Assembly: GCF_001567585.1 (NCBI RefSeq)
Contig: NZ_LRQV01000032.1
Location: 1 to 56,311 of the forward strand
Reading direction: 5' to 3'
Source: Micromonospora rosaria
GTDB taxonomy: Bacteria > Actinomycetota > Actinomycetes > Mycobacteriales > Micromonosporaceae
DNA length: 56,311 nt
Under the pieces are notes generated by a model that saw only the letters and a program-made list of their open reading frames with translations, searched no databases and was not told where the DNA came from. This document shows positions 35,215 through 42,646 of the stretch, one piece after another. The first letter of the stretch is position 1. Every line of letters begins with the position of its first letter. Both the position numbers and the translations under genes were made by a program.

Positions 35215-35661
35215 TCAGGTGGTGCGATGCAGGAGGCGGCCGGCAACGACGGTGGCCAGGCAGGTGCCGTCGGGGGCGAAGACGGCCAGGTCGGCGCGGA
35301 CACCGACGGTGAGGACCCGGGGCGCGGGGGTGGCCGGGACGGCGACGTGGCTGCGCAGCGCCGCCGCCCGCAGGTCGGGATCGGTGAGCCGGGCGGCGGG
35401 CACGGCGGCCACGCCCAGCCGGAACAGCGCGTGCACCCGCTCCCGTGGGGTCGGGGCCGCCGGCAGGGGCCCGTCGTGCACCAGCGCCGGCCCGAGGGTG
35501 CCGGCCCAGTGCCGCACCCGGACCTGCGGGTACGCCCCGGTCAACTCGTCCAGCGGGCCGACGGCCTCGACCCGGTCACCGGAGACCAGCACCCCCTGGC
35601 CGGGGCGCGGCTCGGCGTCCGGGGTGGTCCGCAGCAGCGTGCCGGCGTGGATCGTCCGCAC
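35215..35661 (-). CDS. Truncated amidohydrolase-like protein (imidazolonepropionase-like ends only)
   Basis: 148 residues. The first 60 residues match the N-terminal beta-sandwich of amidohydrolases ([28 protein letters not shown]), and the last 40 match the C-terminal return strand ([28 protein letters not shown]). The metal-binding HxH and the whole TIM barrel between them are absent; only about 50 residues lie in between, with [23 protein letters not shown] 35661 comes one base after the stop of the SGNH hydrolase gene, so the two are coupled. A catalytic role as an amidohydrolase is not expected; it may be a binding or scaffold protein. Confidence 0.75.
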   Translation of the reverse strand: MRTIHAGTLLRTTPDAEPRPGQGVLVSGDRVEAVGPLDELTGAYPQVRVRHWAGTLGPALVHDGPLPAAPTPRERVHALFRLGVAAVPAARLTDPDLRAAALRSHVAVPATPAPRVLTVGVRADLAVFAPDGTCLATVVAGRLLHRTT

Positions 35662-35662
35662 G

Positions 35663-36433
35663 TCAGTCGGCGTCGACCGGGCCGAGCGACGGGCGCTTGG
35701 CGGTCACCAGGTCGCCGGAGGAGCGGCCGGTGAGCCGACGCCGGATCCACGGGGCCAGGTGCTGCCCGGCCCAGCGCAGGTCGGCGGCGCGGGCGGCGAG
35801 CCAGGGCGACGGCTCCGGGTGCGGCGGCACCAGCAGCCACTCCTCGTCGCAGCCGACGCCGAGCGCGGTGAGCACCTGGGCGGCCACCCGGCGGTGCCCG
35901 GCCGCGGAGAGGTGCAGCCGGTCGGTGCTCCACAGCAGCGGGTTCAGGTACGTGTCGTCGGCGTACAGGTCGACCAGGATCGCCCCGTGCCGCTCGGCGG
36001 TCTCCCCGACGGCCTGGTTGAGCAGGGCCACCCGGGGCGCGACGAGCCGCTGACCGGGCAGCCGGGCCATCAGGTCGGCGAACCGGAACAGCACCACGTC
36101 GGCCCCGCTCGACCGCAGCTCACCGACCACCTCGTCGAAGCGGGAGACCAGCGTCTCCGGGTCGAAGCTGCGGCGCAGCACGTCGTTGCCGCCGGCCGCG
36201 AAGCTGATCAGGTCGGGCTTCATGGCCAGCGCGGCGGGCACCTGCTCGGCCACCACGTTCGGGAAGAGTCGCCCCCGGATCGCCAGGTTGGCGTAGCCGA
36301 AGTCCGGGCCGGCCTCGACGGCCAGCCGGGTGGCGACCAGGTCCGCCCAGCCCCGGTACGTCCCGTCCGGGTACGCGTCGTCCATGCCCTCGGTGAAGCT
36401 GTCCCCGACCGCCACGTAACTGCGCCAGCGCAC
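35663..36433 (-). CDS. SGNH/GDSL hydrolase family protein
   Basis: Esterase/lipase-type hydrolase, 256 residues from GTG 36433 with GGAGGG five bases upstream. Catalytic blocks: GDSFTEGMDD (10-19, nucleophile Ser12), the Gly of block II in NLAIRGRLF, GGND (about 81-84), and DRLHLSAAGH (about 170-180, Asp and His). No signal peptide, so probably cytoplasmic. The last 60 residues, Arg-rich, extend beyond the usual domain. It is coupled to the amidohydrolase-like gene. Substrate not predictable. Confidence 0.92.
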   Translation of the reverse strand: MRWRSYVAVGDSFTEGMDDAYPDGTYRGWADLVATRLAVEAGPDFGYANLAIRGRLFPNVVAEQVPAALAMKPDLISFAAGGNDVLRRSFDPETLVSRFDEVVGELRSSGADVVLFRFADLMARLPGQRLVAPRVALLNQAVGETAERHGAILVDLYADDTYLNPLLWSTDRLHLSAAGHRRVAAQVLTALGVGCDEEWLLVPPHPEPSPWLAARAADLRWAGQHLAPWIRRRLTGRSSGDLVTAKRPSLGPVDAD

Positions 36434-36455
36434 TGAAACCCTCCGCTTCGCGGGT

Positions 36456-36505
36456 GGAAGGAGGGGCCCCTTGTTAACGCATACGGTTGTAAAGGGGGCC
36501 CTTCC
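36456..36505 (+). repeat. Dispersed palindromic element, copy C
   Basis: GGAAGGAGGGGCCCCTTGTTAACGCATACGGTTGTAAAGGGGGCCCTTCC; given here in parts: left arm GGAAGGAGGGGCCCC, core TTGTTAACGCATACGG, right arm AAAGGGGGCCCTTCC. The core keeps TTAACGC but differs afterwards. Unlike copies A, D and E it is not attached to a TGA stop; it lies between minus-strand genes. Confidence 0.75.
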
Positions 36506-36574
36506 AAACGCCAGCGACAGTCTGGCACCCGGCGGGGCGGGGACGCCGGCACCGCCCCGGGAACGTGAGGGAGT

Positions 36575-36922
36575 TCATCGGCGACGATCCCCGCCCGGAC
36601 CCGACCGGCGGTACGGGGCCCAGGAGACGAAACGGTCGAACAGGTCGCGCGGGGTCGGCCCGTCGTGCGGGTTGAGCCGGAACAGGTCGTGCGAGGCCTC
36701 GTGGTACAGCCCCGAGAGGTAGACCGCCAGGTTCACCGGCTGCTCCGCGTACTCGATGGTGAGCAGCAGCCGGGCCTCGGCGCACGGCCACGGTCCACCG
36801 CAGGCCCGGCACAGCCACAACGGCCGCAGCGGCAGGTGCGGCGGCCGGTCCGCCGGGCAGGCGCGGGGCCGGTCGGGGTACGGCCCGAGCCGGGGTACCG
36901 GCCACCCGTCGCGCGTCACCAC
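36575..36922 (-). CDS. Conserved-looking hypothetical protein
   Basis: 115 residues from GTG 36922 (VVTRDGWPVPRLGPYPDRP). Landmarks: PLRPLWLCRACGGPWPCAEA with three Cys (possibly a metal site), then LLTIEYAEQPVNLAVYLSGL and a C-terminal region HEASHDLFRLNPHDGPTPRD LFDRF that reads like helices. No named family. Its start overlaps the stop of a 16-codon ORF with a strong ribosome binding site (see 36916-36966), so it is either coupled to a leader peptide or the 3' part of a frameshifted gene. It is divergent from the XRE regulator at 37121, and genes of this sort are often seen beside such regulators. Confidence 0.65.
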   Translation of the reverse strand: MVTRDGWPVPRLGPYPDRPRACPADRPPHLPLRPLWLCRACGGPWPCAEARLLLTIEYAEQPVNLAVYLSGLYHEASHDLFRLNPHDGPTPRDLFDRFVSWAPYRRSGPGGDRRR

Positions 36923-36966
36923 CCGCGTCCCCCGGCGGCCCGCCCACGACGGAACGGGTTGAGCAT
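36916..36966 (-). CDS. 16-residue leader ORF or N-terminus of a frameshifted gene
   Basis: ATG 36966 reads MLNPFRRGRAAGGRGW then TGA at 36918-36916. AGGAGG lies five bases upstream of this ATG, the best ribosome binding site in the neighbourhood. The TGA overlaps the GTG GTG start of the next frame (GTGGTGA). Either a coupled leader peptide or one frameshift that split a single gene. Confidence 0.5.
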   Translation of the reverse strand: MLNPFRRGRAAGGRGW

Positions 36967-37120
36967 GTCGACCTCCTCGGATCGTGACCACTGTGTGACA
37001 GTCTGCTGACGGCGGCGCTCCTGCCGGAAGCCGTCGAGGCCGGTCGGGGCGGGAGGCGGGACGCCGACAGGCACCCGGCGCGGCACGCCGGGACGGAGGC
37101 GGACGGATCGTGGAGGGACT

Positions 37121-37927
37121 GTGGAAGGTGAACCGACCTCGGAGCTGATCCGGGCGCAACTACGCCGGTACCGGCTCAACGCCGAGCTGAGTCAGGAGGA
37201 GTTCGGGAAGCTGGTGCACTACTCGGCCTCCCAGGTCTCCGCCGTCGAGTTGGGACACCGCCCGCTCGACCGGCTGTTCCTCAAACGCGCCGACGAGGTG
37301 CTGAAGACGGACGGGCTGCTGGTCTCCCTGCTCAAGATGGCCGAGCGTGACGGCCAACCGAGCTGGCTGCGCCCCTGGCTGGAGGCGGAGCAGAACGCCC
37401 GGCAGTTGCGCTGCTACCACCCCACGCTCGTCCCCGGCCTGTTGCAGACCGAGCACTACGCCCGCGCGGTCCTGCGCGCCGACGACATGCTCAGCGACGA
37501 GGAGGTGGAGAAACGCCTGGCCGTACGGATGGACCGGCAGGCGATCCTGACCGGGCCGACCCCGCCCAAGCTCGTCGTGGTGGTCGAGGAGACGGCGTTG
37601 CGCCGGGCCGACGAGGGGTTCCGGGGCATCATGACCCAGCAGATCACCCACCTGGTCGACGCCAGCGAACGCGCGACCATCAGCGTGCACGTCGTCCCGG
37701 CGGAAATCAGCGGGCACATCGGGCTCGCCGGCCCGTTCACCCTGGCCCGGGACGCCGAGGGCGGCTGGGTCGGGCACCTGGAGAACCAACTCGGCGGCAC
37801 GACCATCGACAACGATGAGCAGGTCGCTATCCTGCTGGCGAGGTGGGAGAGCGTCCGCAGCGAGGCCCTGCCTCACGGACAGTCGGTGCTGCTGATGAAG
37901 GAAGTGATGAGATCGTGGACGATCTGA
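37121..37927 (+). CDS. XRE-family regulator with DUF5753 domain
   Basis: 268 residues from GTG 37121, with GGAGGG just upstream. The helix-turn-helix is at about 10-60 (AQLRRYRLNAELSQEEFGKL then YSASQVSAVELGHRPLD), followed by DUF5753 (about 90-260: YHPTLVPGLLQTEHYARAVL, HVVPAEISGHIGLAGPFTL). It overlaps the DUF397 gene by 13 bases. It is the second such pair in the window; sequence identity to the first (12712) is low, so this is not a recent duplication. The divergent gene at 36575 shares its promoter region. Confidence 0.93.
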   Translation: MEGEPTSELIRAQLRRYRLNAELSQEEFGKLVHYSASQVSAVELGHRPLDRLFLKRADEVLKTDGLLVSLLKMAERDGQPSWLRPWLEAEQNARQLRCYHPTLVPGLLQTEHYARAVLRADDMLSDEEVEKRLAVRMDRQAILTGPTPPKLVVVVEETALRRADEGFRGIMTQQITHLVDASERATISVHVVPAEISGHIGLAGPFTLARDAEGGWVGHLENQLGGTTIDNDEQVAILLARWESVRSEALPHGQSVLLMKEVMRSWTI

Positions 37928-38112
37928 CCCACGCGCTGACCGGCGCGACCTGGCGCAAGTCCACCCGCAGTGGCAACGGCGAGTGCGTGGAGGTCGCCGT
38001 CGACCTGCCCGGCGGCGTCGCCGTCCGCGACAGCAAGGACCCGCACGGCCCGGTCCTCGCCTTCACCCCCGGGACCTGGCGTACCTTCGTCGCCGCCACC
38101 AGGCGCCCCTGA
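37915..38112 (+). CDS. DUF397 domain protein
   Basis: 65 residues from GTG 37915: LTGATWRKSTRSGNGECVEV, then GGVAVRDSKDPHGPVLAFTP and WRTFVAATR. These are the DUF397 landmarks. A GGAAG motif precedes the start. The gene overlaps the XRE regulator end, as in the first pair. Confidence 0.9.
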   Translation: MDDLTHALTGATWRKSTRSGNGECVEVAVDLPGGVAVRDSKDPHGPVLAFTPGTWRTFVAATRRP

Positions 38113-38154
38113 CGCCCTGACGCCCGCGTCACCGACGGGGCACTGGGCAGCGCC

Positions 38155-38179
38155 GCCCGGCGGCGGCGAACCGCCGGGC
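38155..38179 (+). terminator. Small hairpin terminator
   Basis: GCCCGGCGG (38155-38163) pairs with CCGCCGGGC (38171-38179) around a CGGCGAA loop, 43 bases after the DUF397 stop and 44 bases before proS. Confidence 0.6.
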
Positions 38180-38222
38180 AAATCGGTACCGCCGGCCGAC
38201 GGCGGGGTCCTACGCTGCGCGC

Positions 38223-40013
38223 ATGTTGTTGCGGATGTCGACGTTGCTGCTGCGGACCCTGCGCGAGGACCCGGCCGACGCCGAGGTGCCGAGCCACCGG
38301 CTGCTGCTGCGCGCCGGGTACGTCCGGCGGGCCGCCTCGGGCGGGTTCACCTGGCTGCCGCTGGGCAAGCTGGTGCTGGACCGGGTGACCGAGATCGTCC
38401 GGCAGGAGATGGTCGCCATCGGTGACCAGGAGGTGCACTTCCCGGCGCTGCTGCCGGCGGAGCCGTACCGGACCAGCGGACGGTGGGCGGAGTACGGCGA
38501 CGACATCTTCACGCTGGCCGACCGCAGGGGCGCCGAGCACCTGCTCGCCCCGACCCACGAGGAGATGGCCGCGCTGCTGGTGAAGGACCTCTTCACCTCG
38601 TACCGGGACTTCCCGGTGACGCTGTTCCAGGTGCAGACGAAGTTCCGCGACGAGGCCCGACCCCGGGCCGGGGTACTGCGCGGGCGGGAGTTCCTGATGA
38701 AGGACGCGTACTCCTTCGACCTGGACGAGACCGGCCTGCGGGCGGCGTACGACCGGCACCGGGTGGCGTACCGGCGGGTCTTCGACCGGCTGGGGCTGGC
38801 GTACACGATCGTGGCCGCCACCTCGGGGGCGATGGGCGGTTCGGCGTCGGAGGAGTTCCTGGCCGCCACCGAGGTCGGCGAGGACACCTTCGTCGGCTGT
38901 ACGGCCTGCGCGTACGCGGCCAACACGGAGGCGGTGGTGACCCGCGCCCCGGCACCCGGTGACCCGGCCGCGCAGCCGCCCGCCGAGGTGCACGACACCC
39001 CGCAGACGCCGACGATCGCCGCGCTGGTGGCGCTGGCGAACGCGCGCCGGCTCGCCGGGCGGGACGACTGGAGCGCCGCCGACACCCTGAAGAACGTGGT
39101 GCTGACCGTCCGCCGCCCCGGGGTCGACGCGGCGGAACTGCTGGTCGTCGGGGTGCCCGGGGACCGGGAGGTGGACCTCAAGCGGATCGGGGCGGCCCTG
39201 CACCCGGCGAGCGTCGCCGTCTTCGAGGGCTGGGACGAGCAGCCCGACCTGGTCCGGGGGTACCTCGGCCCGCAGATCCTCGGCGCGCTCGGCATCCGGT
39301 ACCTGGTGGACCCCCGGGTGGCCCCCGGCACGGCCTGGCTGACCGGGGCGAACGAGCCGGGCCGGCACGCGGTGCACGTGGTCAGTGGGCGGGACTTCCA
39401 CCCCGAGGGCACCGTCGAGGCCGCCGAGGTCCGCCCCGGCGACCCCTGCCCGGCCTGCCCGACCGGCGAGCTGACCATGCGCCGGGGCATCGAGGTGGGG
39501 CACATCTTCCAGCTCGGCCGCCGGTTCACCGACGCCTTCGCGCTGGACGTGCTCGGCCCGGCCGGCACACCGGTGCGGCCCACCATGGGCTGCTACGGCA
39601 TCGGGGTGTCCCGGGCGGTCGCGGCGATCGCCGAGCAGCACCACGACGAGCGGGGGCTGGTCTGGCCGGCGGCGGTCGCGCCGTGCGACGTACACCTGGT
39701 GGCGGCCGGGAAGGGACCGCAGCTCGACGCGGCGCTCGACCTCGGCGGGCGGCTGGCCGCGGCGGGCCTGCGGGTGCTGGTCGACGACCGGACGCACGTC
39801 TCGGCCGGGGTGAAGTTCACCGATGCCGAACTGGTCGGCATCCCCCGCACCGTGGTGGTCGGTCGCCGCCTCGCCGACGGGTACGTGGAGGTCCGGGAGC
39901 GGGCCACCGGGGAGCGGGTCGAGGTACCCCTCGACGGGTTGGTCCCCCGAATGGTGGACGAGATGCGCCAGGAGTGTGAACAGACACTCGGGAAGCACCC
40001 GGACCGGGTGTAG
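38223..40013 (+). CDS. proS: Prolyl-tRNA synthetase (bacterial type, with editing insertion)
   Basis: Charges tRNA-Pro with proline in the cytoplasm. 596 residues, the usual length for the bacterial (ProS type 1) form. Class II motifs: [54 protein letters not shown], and [19 protein letters not shown] near residue 455. A YbaK-like editing insertion occupies about 230-390, containing [12 protein letters not shown] and [11 protein letters not shown]. The C-terminal anticodon-binding domain runs from about 475 to 585. ATG 38223 or ATG 38235 may start. A free-standing YbaK deacylase is encoded nearby at 41793. Confidence 0.96.
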   Translation: MLLRMSTLLLRTLREDPADAEVPSHRLLLRAGYVRRAASGGFTWLPLGKLVLDRVTEIVRQEMVAIGDQEVHFPALLPAEPYRTSGRWAEYGDDIFTLADRRGAEHLLAPTHEEMAALLVKDLFTSYRDFPVTLFQVQTKFRDEARPRAGVLRGREFLMKDAYSFDLDETGLRAAYDRHRVAYRRVFDRLGLAYTIVAATSGAMGGSASEEFLAATEVGEDTFVGCTACAYAANTEAVVTRAPAPGDPAAQPPAEVHDTPQTPTIAALVALANARRLAGRDDWSAADTLKNVVLTVRRPGVDAAELLVVGVPGDREVDLKRIGAALHPASVAVFEGWDEQPDLVRGYLGPQILGALGIRYLVDPRVAPGTAWLTGANEPGRHAVHVVSGRDFHPEGTVEAAEVRPGDPCPACPTGELTMRRGIEVGHIFQLGRRFTDAFALDVLGPAGTPVRPTMGCYGIGVSRAVAAIAEQHHDERGLVWPAAVAPCDVHLVAAGKGPQLDAALDLGGRLAAAGLRVLVDDRTHVSAGVKFTDAELVGIPRTVVVGRRLADGYVEVRERATGERVEVPLDGLVPRMVDEMRQECEQTLGKHPDRV

Positions 40014-40071
40014 CGATCGTATGACTGGGTACCGGTGCCCGATCGGGTTGTCTGTGCATCAGGAGGCTCTC

Positions 40072-40497
40072 ATGGCCGGATTTCGGGTCGGTGACGTGAT
40101 GACCAGGCAGGTGGTCTACCTGCCGGCGGAGACCACCCTGGAAGAGGCGGCCAGGGTGATGAAGGAGGCGGACATCGGCGACGTGGTGGTGACCGACGGC
40201 GCGACCCTCGCCGGCCTCGTCACCGACCGGGACATCGTGGTCCGGGCGGTGGCCGAGTGCAGCGACCCCAAGGTCACCACCATCGGCTCCATCACCACCC
40301 GCGAGGTGGTGATGATCGAGCAGAACGCCAGCGCCGGTGAGGCGGCGGCGCTGATGCGGGAACGCGGCATCCGCCGGATCCTCGTCTGCGACGCCGAGCG
40401 CAAGCTCGTCGGCATCGTCTCCCTCGGCGACCTGGCGATGCAGCTCGACCCCACCTCGGCCCTCAGCGAGATCACCGAACACGCCCCGAACTACTGA
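40072..40497 (+). CDS. Tandem CBS domain protein
   Basis: 141 residues from ATG 40072 with AGGAGG five bases upstream. Two CBS motifs fill the protein: VGDVMTRQVVYLPAETTLEE ... GLVTDRDIVVRAVAE (first) and GSITTREVVMIEQNASAGEA ... LVGIVSLGDLAMQ (second). Such pairs bind adenosyl ligands and sense energy state, but the partner is unknown. Its TGA stop is the first codon of dispersed element copy D. Confidence 0.93.
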   Translation: MAGFRVGDVMTRQVVYLPAETTLEEAARVMKEADIGDVVVTDGATLAGLVTDRDIVVRAVAECSDPKVTTIGSITTREVVMIEQNASAGEAAALMRERGIRRILVCDAERKLVGIVSLGDLAMQLDPTSALSEITEHAPNY

Positions 40498-40566
40498 AAG
40501 GAAGGGCACCTTATTAACGCTTCCGGTAGAGGAAGGGCCCCTTCTTAACACCTGCGGAAGGGGCCC
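40495..40566 (+). repeat. Dispersed palindromic element, copy D (extended)
   Basis: TGAAAGGAAGGGCACCTTAT, TAACGCTTCCGGTAGAGGAA, GGGCCCCTTCTTAACACCTG, CGGAAGGGGCCC. It begins with the TGA stop of the CBS gene. Compared with A and E it carries an additional half unit (second TTAACACCTGCGG and GGGGCCC), as if partly duplicated. It fills most of the 93-base gap before sufE. Confidence 0.85.
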
Positions 40567-40590
40567 TGCTGGCGGCGGTAGCCTGACCTG

Positions 40591-41019
40591 ATGCCCGAGA
40601 TGCCGACCACGCTGGCCGAGATCGTCGACGAGTTCGCCGCCGCGCCCCGGGACGTGGTGCTGGAGATGCTGCTGGAGTACGCCGACGTCATCCCACCCCT
40701 GCCGGCCGAACTCGCCGACCGGGAGGGCATGGAGCAGGTGCCGGAGTGCCAGACCGCCTTCTTCCTGCGCGCCGAGGTGACCCCGGACGGCACCGTGACC
40801 ACCTGGTTCGACTGCCCGCCGGAGGCGCCGACCACCCGCGCCTTCGCCGGCATCCTGGCCGAGGGGCTGGCCGGGGCGAGCGCCGCCGAGGTCCTGGCCG
40901 TTCCGGACGACCTGTACCAGCGGATGGGGCTGGCCCAGGCGATCAGCCCGCTGCGGGTCCGGGGCGGCACCGCGATCCTGGCCCGACTCAAGCGCCAGGT
41001 CCGGGAACAGACCACCTGA
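40591..41019 (+). CDS. sufE: SufE family Fe-S cluster assembly protein
   Basis: Accepts persulfide sulfur from a cysteine desulfurase and passes it on for Fe-S cluster assembly. 142 residues. The active-site Cys53 is in VPECQTAFFL; other landmarks are LAEIVDEFAAAPRDVVLEML and APTTRAFAGILAEGLAG. ATG 40591 (or 40600) lies 21 bases after the element. There is no suf operon here; the gene is isolated, though a rhodanese is encoded at 34283. Confidence 0.92.
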   Translation: MPEMPTTLAEIVDEFAAAPRDVVLEMLLEYADVIPPLPAELADREGMEQVPECQTAFFLRAEVTPDGTVTTWFDCPPEAPTTRAFAGILAEGLAGASAAEVLAVPDDLYQRMGLAQAISPLRVRGGTAILARLKRQVREQTT

Positions 41020-41089
41020 GGCCCGCCAACGCTGGAAACAGCAGGCCGGGCCGGGAACAGACCGTCCGGGTGGCGCGTTGTCCGGGGGC

Positions 41090-41725
41090 ATGGAGATCGA
41101 GATCTACTCCGACGTGGTCTGCCCGTGGTGCTGGATCGGCAAGCGCCGGCTGGAGCAGGCGCTGGCGTCGTACGACGGCCCGGTGACCCTGCGGTACCGC
41201 CCGTTCCAGCTCGACCCGACGCCGGTCGCCCGGCCGGTACCGCTGATCGAGGCGCTGGCCGCGAAGTTCGGTGGCCGGGAGCGGGCCGAGCAGATGGCCG
41301 CCCAGGTCACCCGGGTCGGGGCGGAGGCCGGCCTGACCATGAACTTCGAGCGGGCGATCGCCGCGAACACGTTCGACGCGCACCGGCTGATCCGGTACGC
41401 CGACGAGCGGGGGCAGGGCGTCGAGGCGGTGGAGGCGCTGCACCGGGCGCACTTCGCCGACGGGGTGGACATCGGGTCGCGTGCGGCGCTGGCCACCGTC
41501 GCCGCCGGGCTCGGCCTGGACGCCGAGGCGGTCCGCGCCCACCTGGACTCCGACGCCGGCAGCGCCGAGGTGACCGCGGACCTGACCACCGCGCGGCAGA
41601 TCGGGGTGAGCAGCGTGCCGACCTTCGTGCTCGCCGGCAAGTACGCGGTGACCGGCGCCCAGGAGCCGGAGACCCTGCTCGCCGCCCTGACCGAGGTGGA
41701 GAACCGGGAGTCGGCACCGCACTGA
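41090..41725 (+). CDS. DsbA/FrnE family thioredoxin-like oxidoreductase
   Basis: Cytoplasmic DsbA-like protein of the FrnE type (2-hydroxychromene-2-carboxylate isomerase/DsbA superfamily). 211 residues from ATG 41090: MEIEIYSDVVCPWCWIGKRR with redox motif CPWC (Cys11-Cys14), the helical insertion about 65-150 (MNFERAIAANTFDAHRLIRY), and the cis-Pro loop GVSSVPTFVLAGKYAVTGAQ. FrnE-type proteins act in disulfide exchange and oxidative stress tolerance; the exact partner is unknown. A TTG at 41078 is an alternative start. Confidence 0.94.
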   Translation: MEIEIYSDVVCPWCWIGKRRLEQALASYDGPVTLRYRPFQLDPTPVARPVPLIEALAAKFGGRERAEQMAAQVTRVGAEAGLTMNFERAIAANTFDAHRLIRYADERGQGVEAVEALHRAHFADGVDIGSRAALATVAAGLGLDAEAVRAHLDSDAGSAEVTADLTTARQIGVSSVPTFVLAGKYAVTGAQEPETLLAALTEVENRESAPH

Positions 41726-41740
41726 CCTGCACCGGGCCGA

Positions 41741-41756
41741 TGTTTCACGTGCAACA
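41741..41756. promoter_or_regulatory. parS-like site (ParB binding), one mismatch
   Basis: TGTTTCACGTGCAACA differs at one position (A to C at base 12) from the parS consensus TGTTTCACGTGAAACA. It lies in the gap between two convergent genes. The fhaA-pknA cluster 35 kb away is near oriC in related bacteria, where ParB sites cluster. Binding by ParB is inference. Confidence 0.5.
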
Positions 41757-41782
41757 ACATCAACAACGATGCATCGAAGCGG

Positions 41783-41806
41783 AGCCGGCCGCTCAGGCGG
41801 CCGGCT
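41783..41806. terminator. Hairpin spanning the YbaK stop codon
   Basis: AGCCGGCCGC (41783-41792) pairs with GCGGCCGGCT (41797-41806) around a TCAG loop that contains the stop codon of the minus-strand gene. Ten perfect pairs. Confidence 0.6.
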
Positions 41807-42347
41807 TGGCCAGGCCCTCGATCACCTGCGCCCCGGGCAGCACGCCGAGCGCCGGCCCCGGCAGCGCGATCTTGCTGTGCCGTACGCCGGAGCCGATGAT
41901 CACGTGCGGCGTGGCGACGACCCGGGAGTCGACCAGGATCGGCCACTCCTCGGGCAGCCCGATCGGGGTGATCCCGCCGTACTCCATCCCGGTCGACTCG
42001 ACCGCGTCGGCCATCGGGGCGAAACTCGCCTTGCGGACCTCCAGCAGCCGGCGGACCACACCGTTGACGTCGGCGCGGGTGGTGGCGAGCACGATGCAGG
42101 CCGCGTACCGGACCTGCCCCTCCCGCTTGCCGGCGACCACCACGCAGTTGGCCGACTCGTCCAGCCCCACCTCGTACGCCGCGCAGAAGGCCGCCGTGTC
42201 GGCCAGGTCGGCGTCGATCGGCGCGACCAGCACCTCGTCGACGTCCACCGGGGCGTCGGCCGGCCACTGGCCGATCGCGGCGGCGACCGGCGCGGCGAGC
42301 AGGTCGAGGCGGGTCCGGGCGGGCTCGGTCTTCAACGTCCCCATCAC
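41793..42347 (-). CDS. YbaK/EbsC family aminoacyl-tRNA deacylase
   Basis: Free-standing editing domain that removes misacylated amino acids (often Cys or Ala) from tRNA-Pro or related tRNAs. 184 residues. Landmarks: AAFCAAYEVGLDESANCVVV, IVLATTRADVNGVVRRLLEV, EYGGITPIGLPEEWPILVDS, and VVATPHVIIGSGVRHSKIAL. GTG 42347 has GAGGA eight bases upstream; ATG 42344 is the alternative. ProS is 1.8 kb away on the other strand. The stop codon lies in a hairpin loop. Confidence 0.9.
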   Translation of the reverse strand: MMGTLKTEPARTRLDLLAAPVAAAIGQWPADAPVDVDEVLVAPIDADLADTAAFCAAYEVGLDESANCVVVAGKREGQVRYAACIVLATTRADVNGVVRRLLEVRKASFAPMADAVESTGMEYGGITPIGLPEEWPILVDSRVVATPHVIIGSGVRHSKIALPGPALGVLPGAQVIEGLAKPAA

Positions 42348-42442
42348 GGGTCCGATCCTCGCACCCGCTGGTCAGCCCCCGCGACCGGCACCCCGACGGG
42401 AGCCACCGGGCCGACGCCGGGACGCCACCGCCGGGCCGGTGG

Positions 42443-42637
42443 TCAGCCGTTGGCGAGGAAGGCGTTCTGCTGCATGAAGTCCCGGTCCCGCTCGGCGGCC
42501 ATCCGCTCCATCCGGAGCGCCTCCGCCCGCCGGACCTCCAGGTCCTCCATCGCGTGCCGGACCGACACCCGGATCACGGCATAGAGGAAGACGAAGCCGA
42601 AGACGTACAGGATCACCATCGCCGCAAGTGTGAACAT
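42443..42637 (-). CDS. Small single-span membrane protein
   Basis: 64 residues: a membrane segment at residues 4-25 (MFTLAAMVILYVFGFVFLYA), then a charged helix (HAMEDLEVRRAEALRMERMA) with coiled-coil character. No recognised family. It starts nine bases after the MFS transporter stop and is probably cotranscribed with it. A role as a small accessory subunit is possible but unproven. Confidence 0.7.
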   Translation of the reverse strand: MFTLAAMVILYVFGFVFLYAVIRVSVRHAMEDLEVRRAEALRMERMAAERDRDFMQQNAFLANG

Positions 42638-42646
42638 GACGTCACG

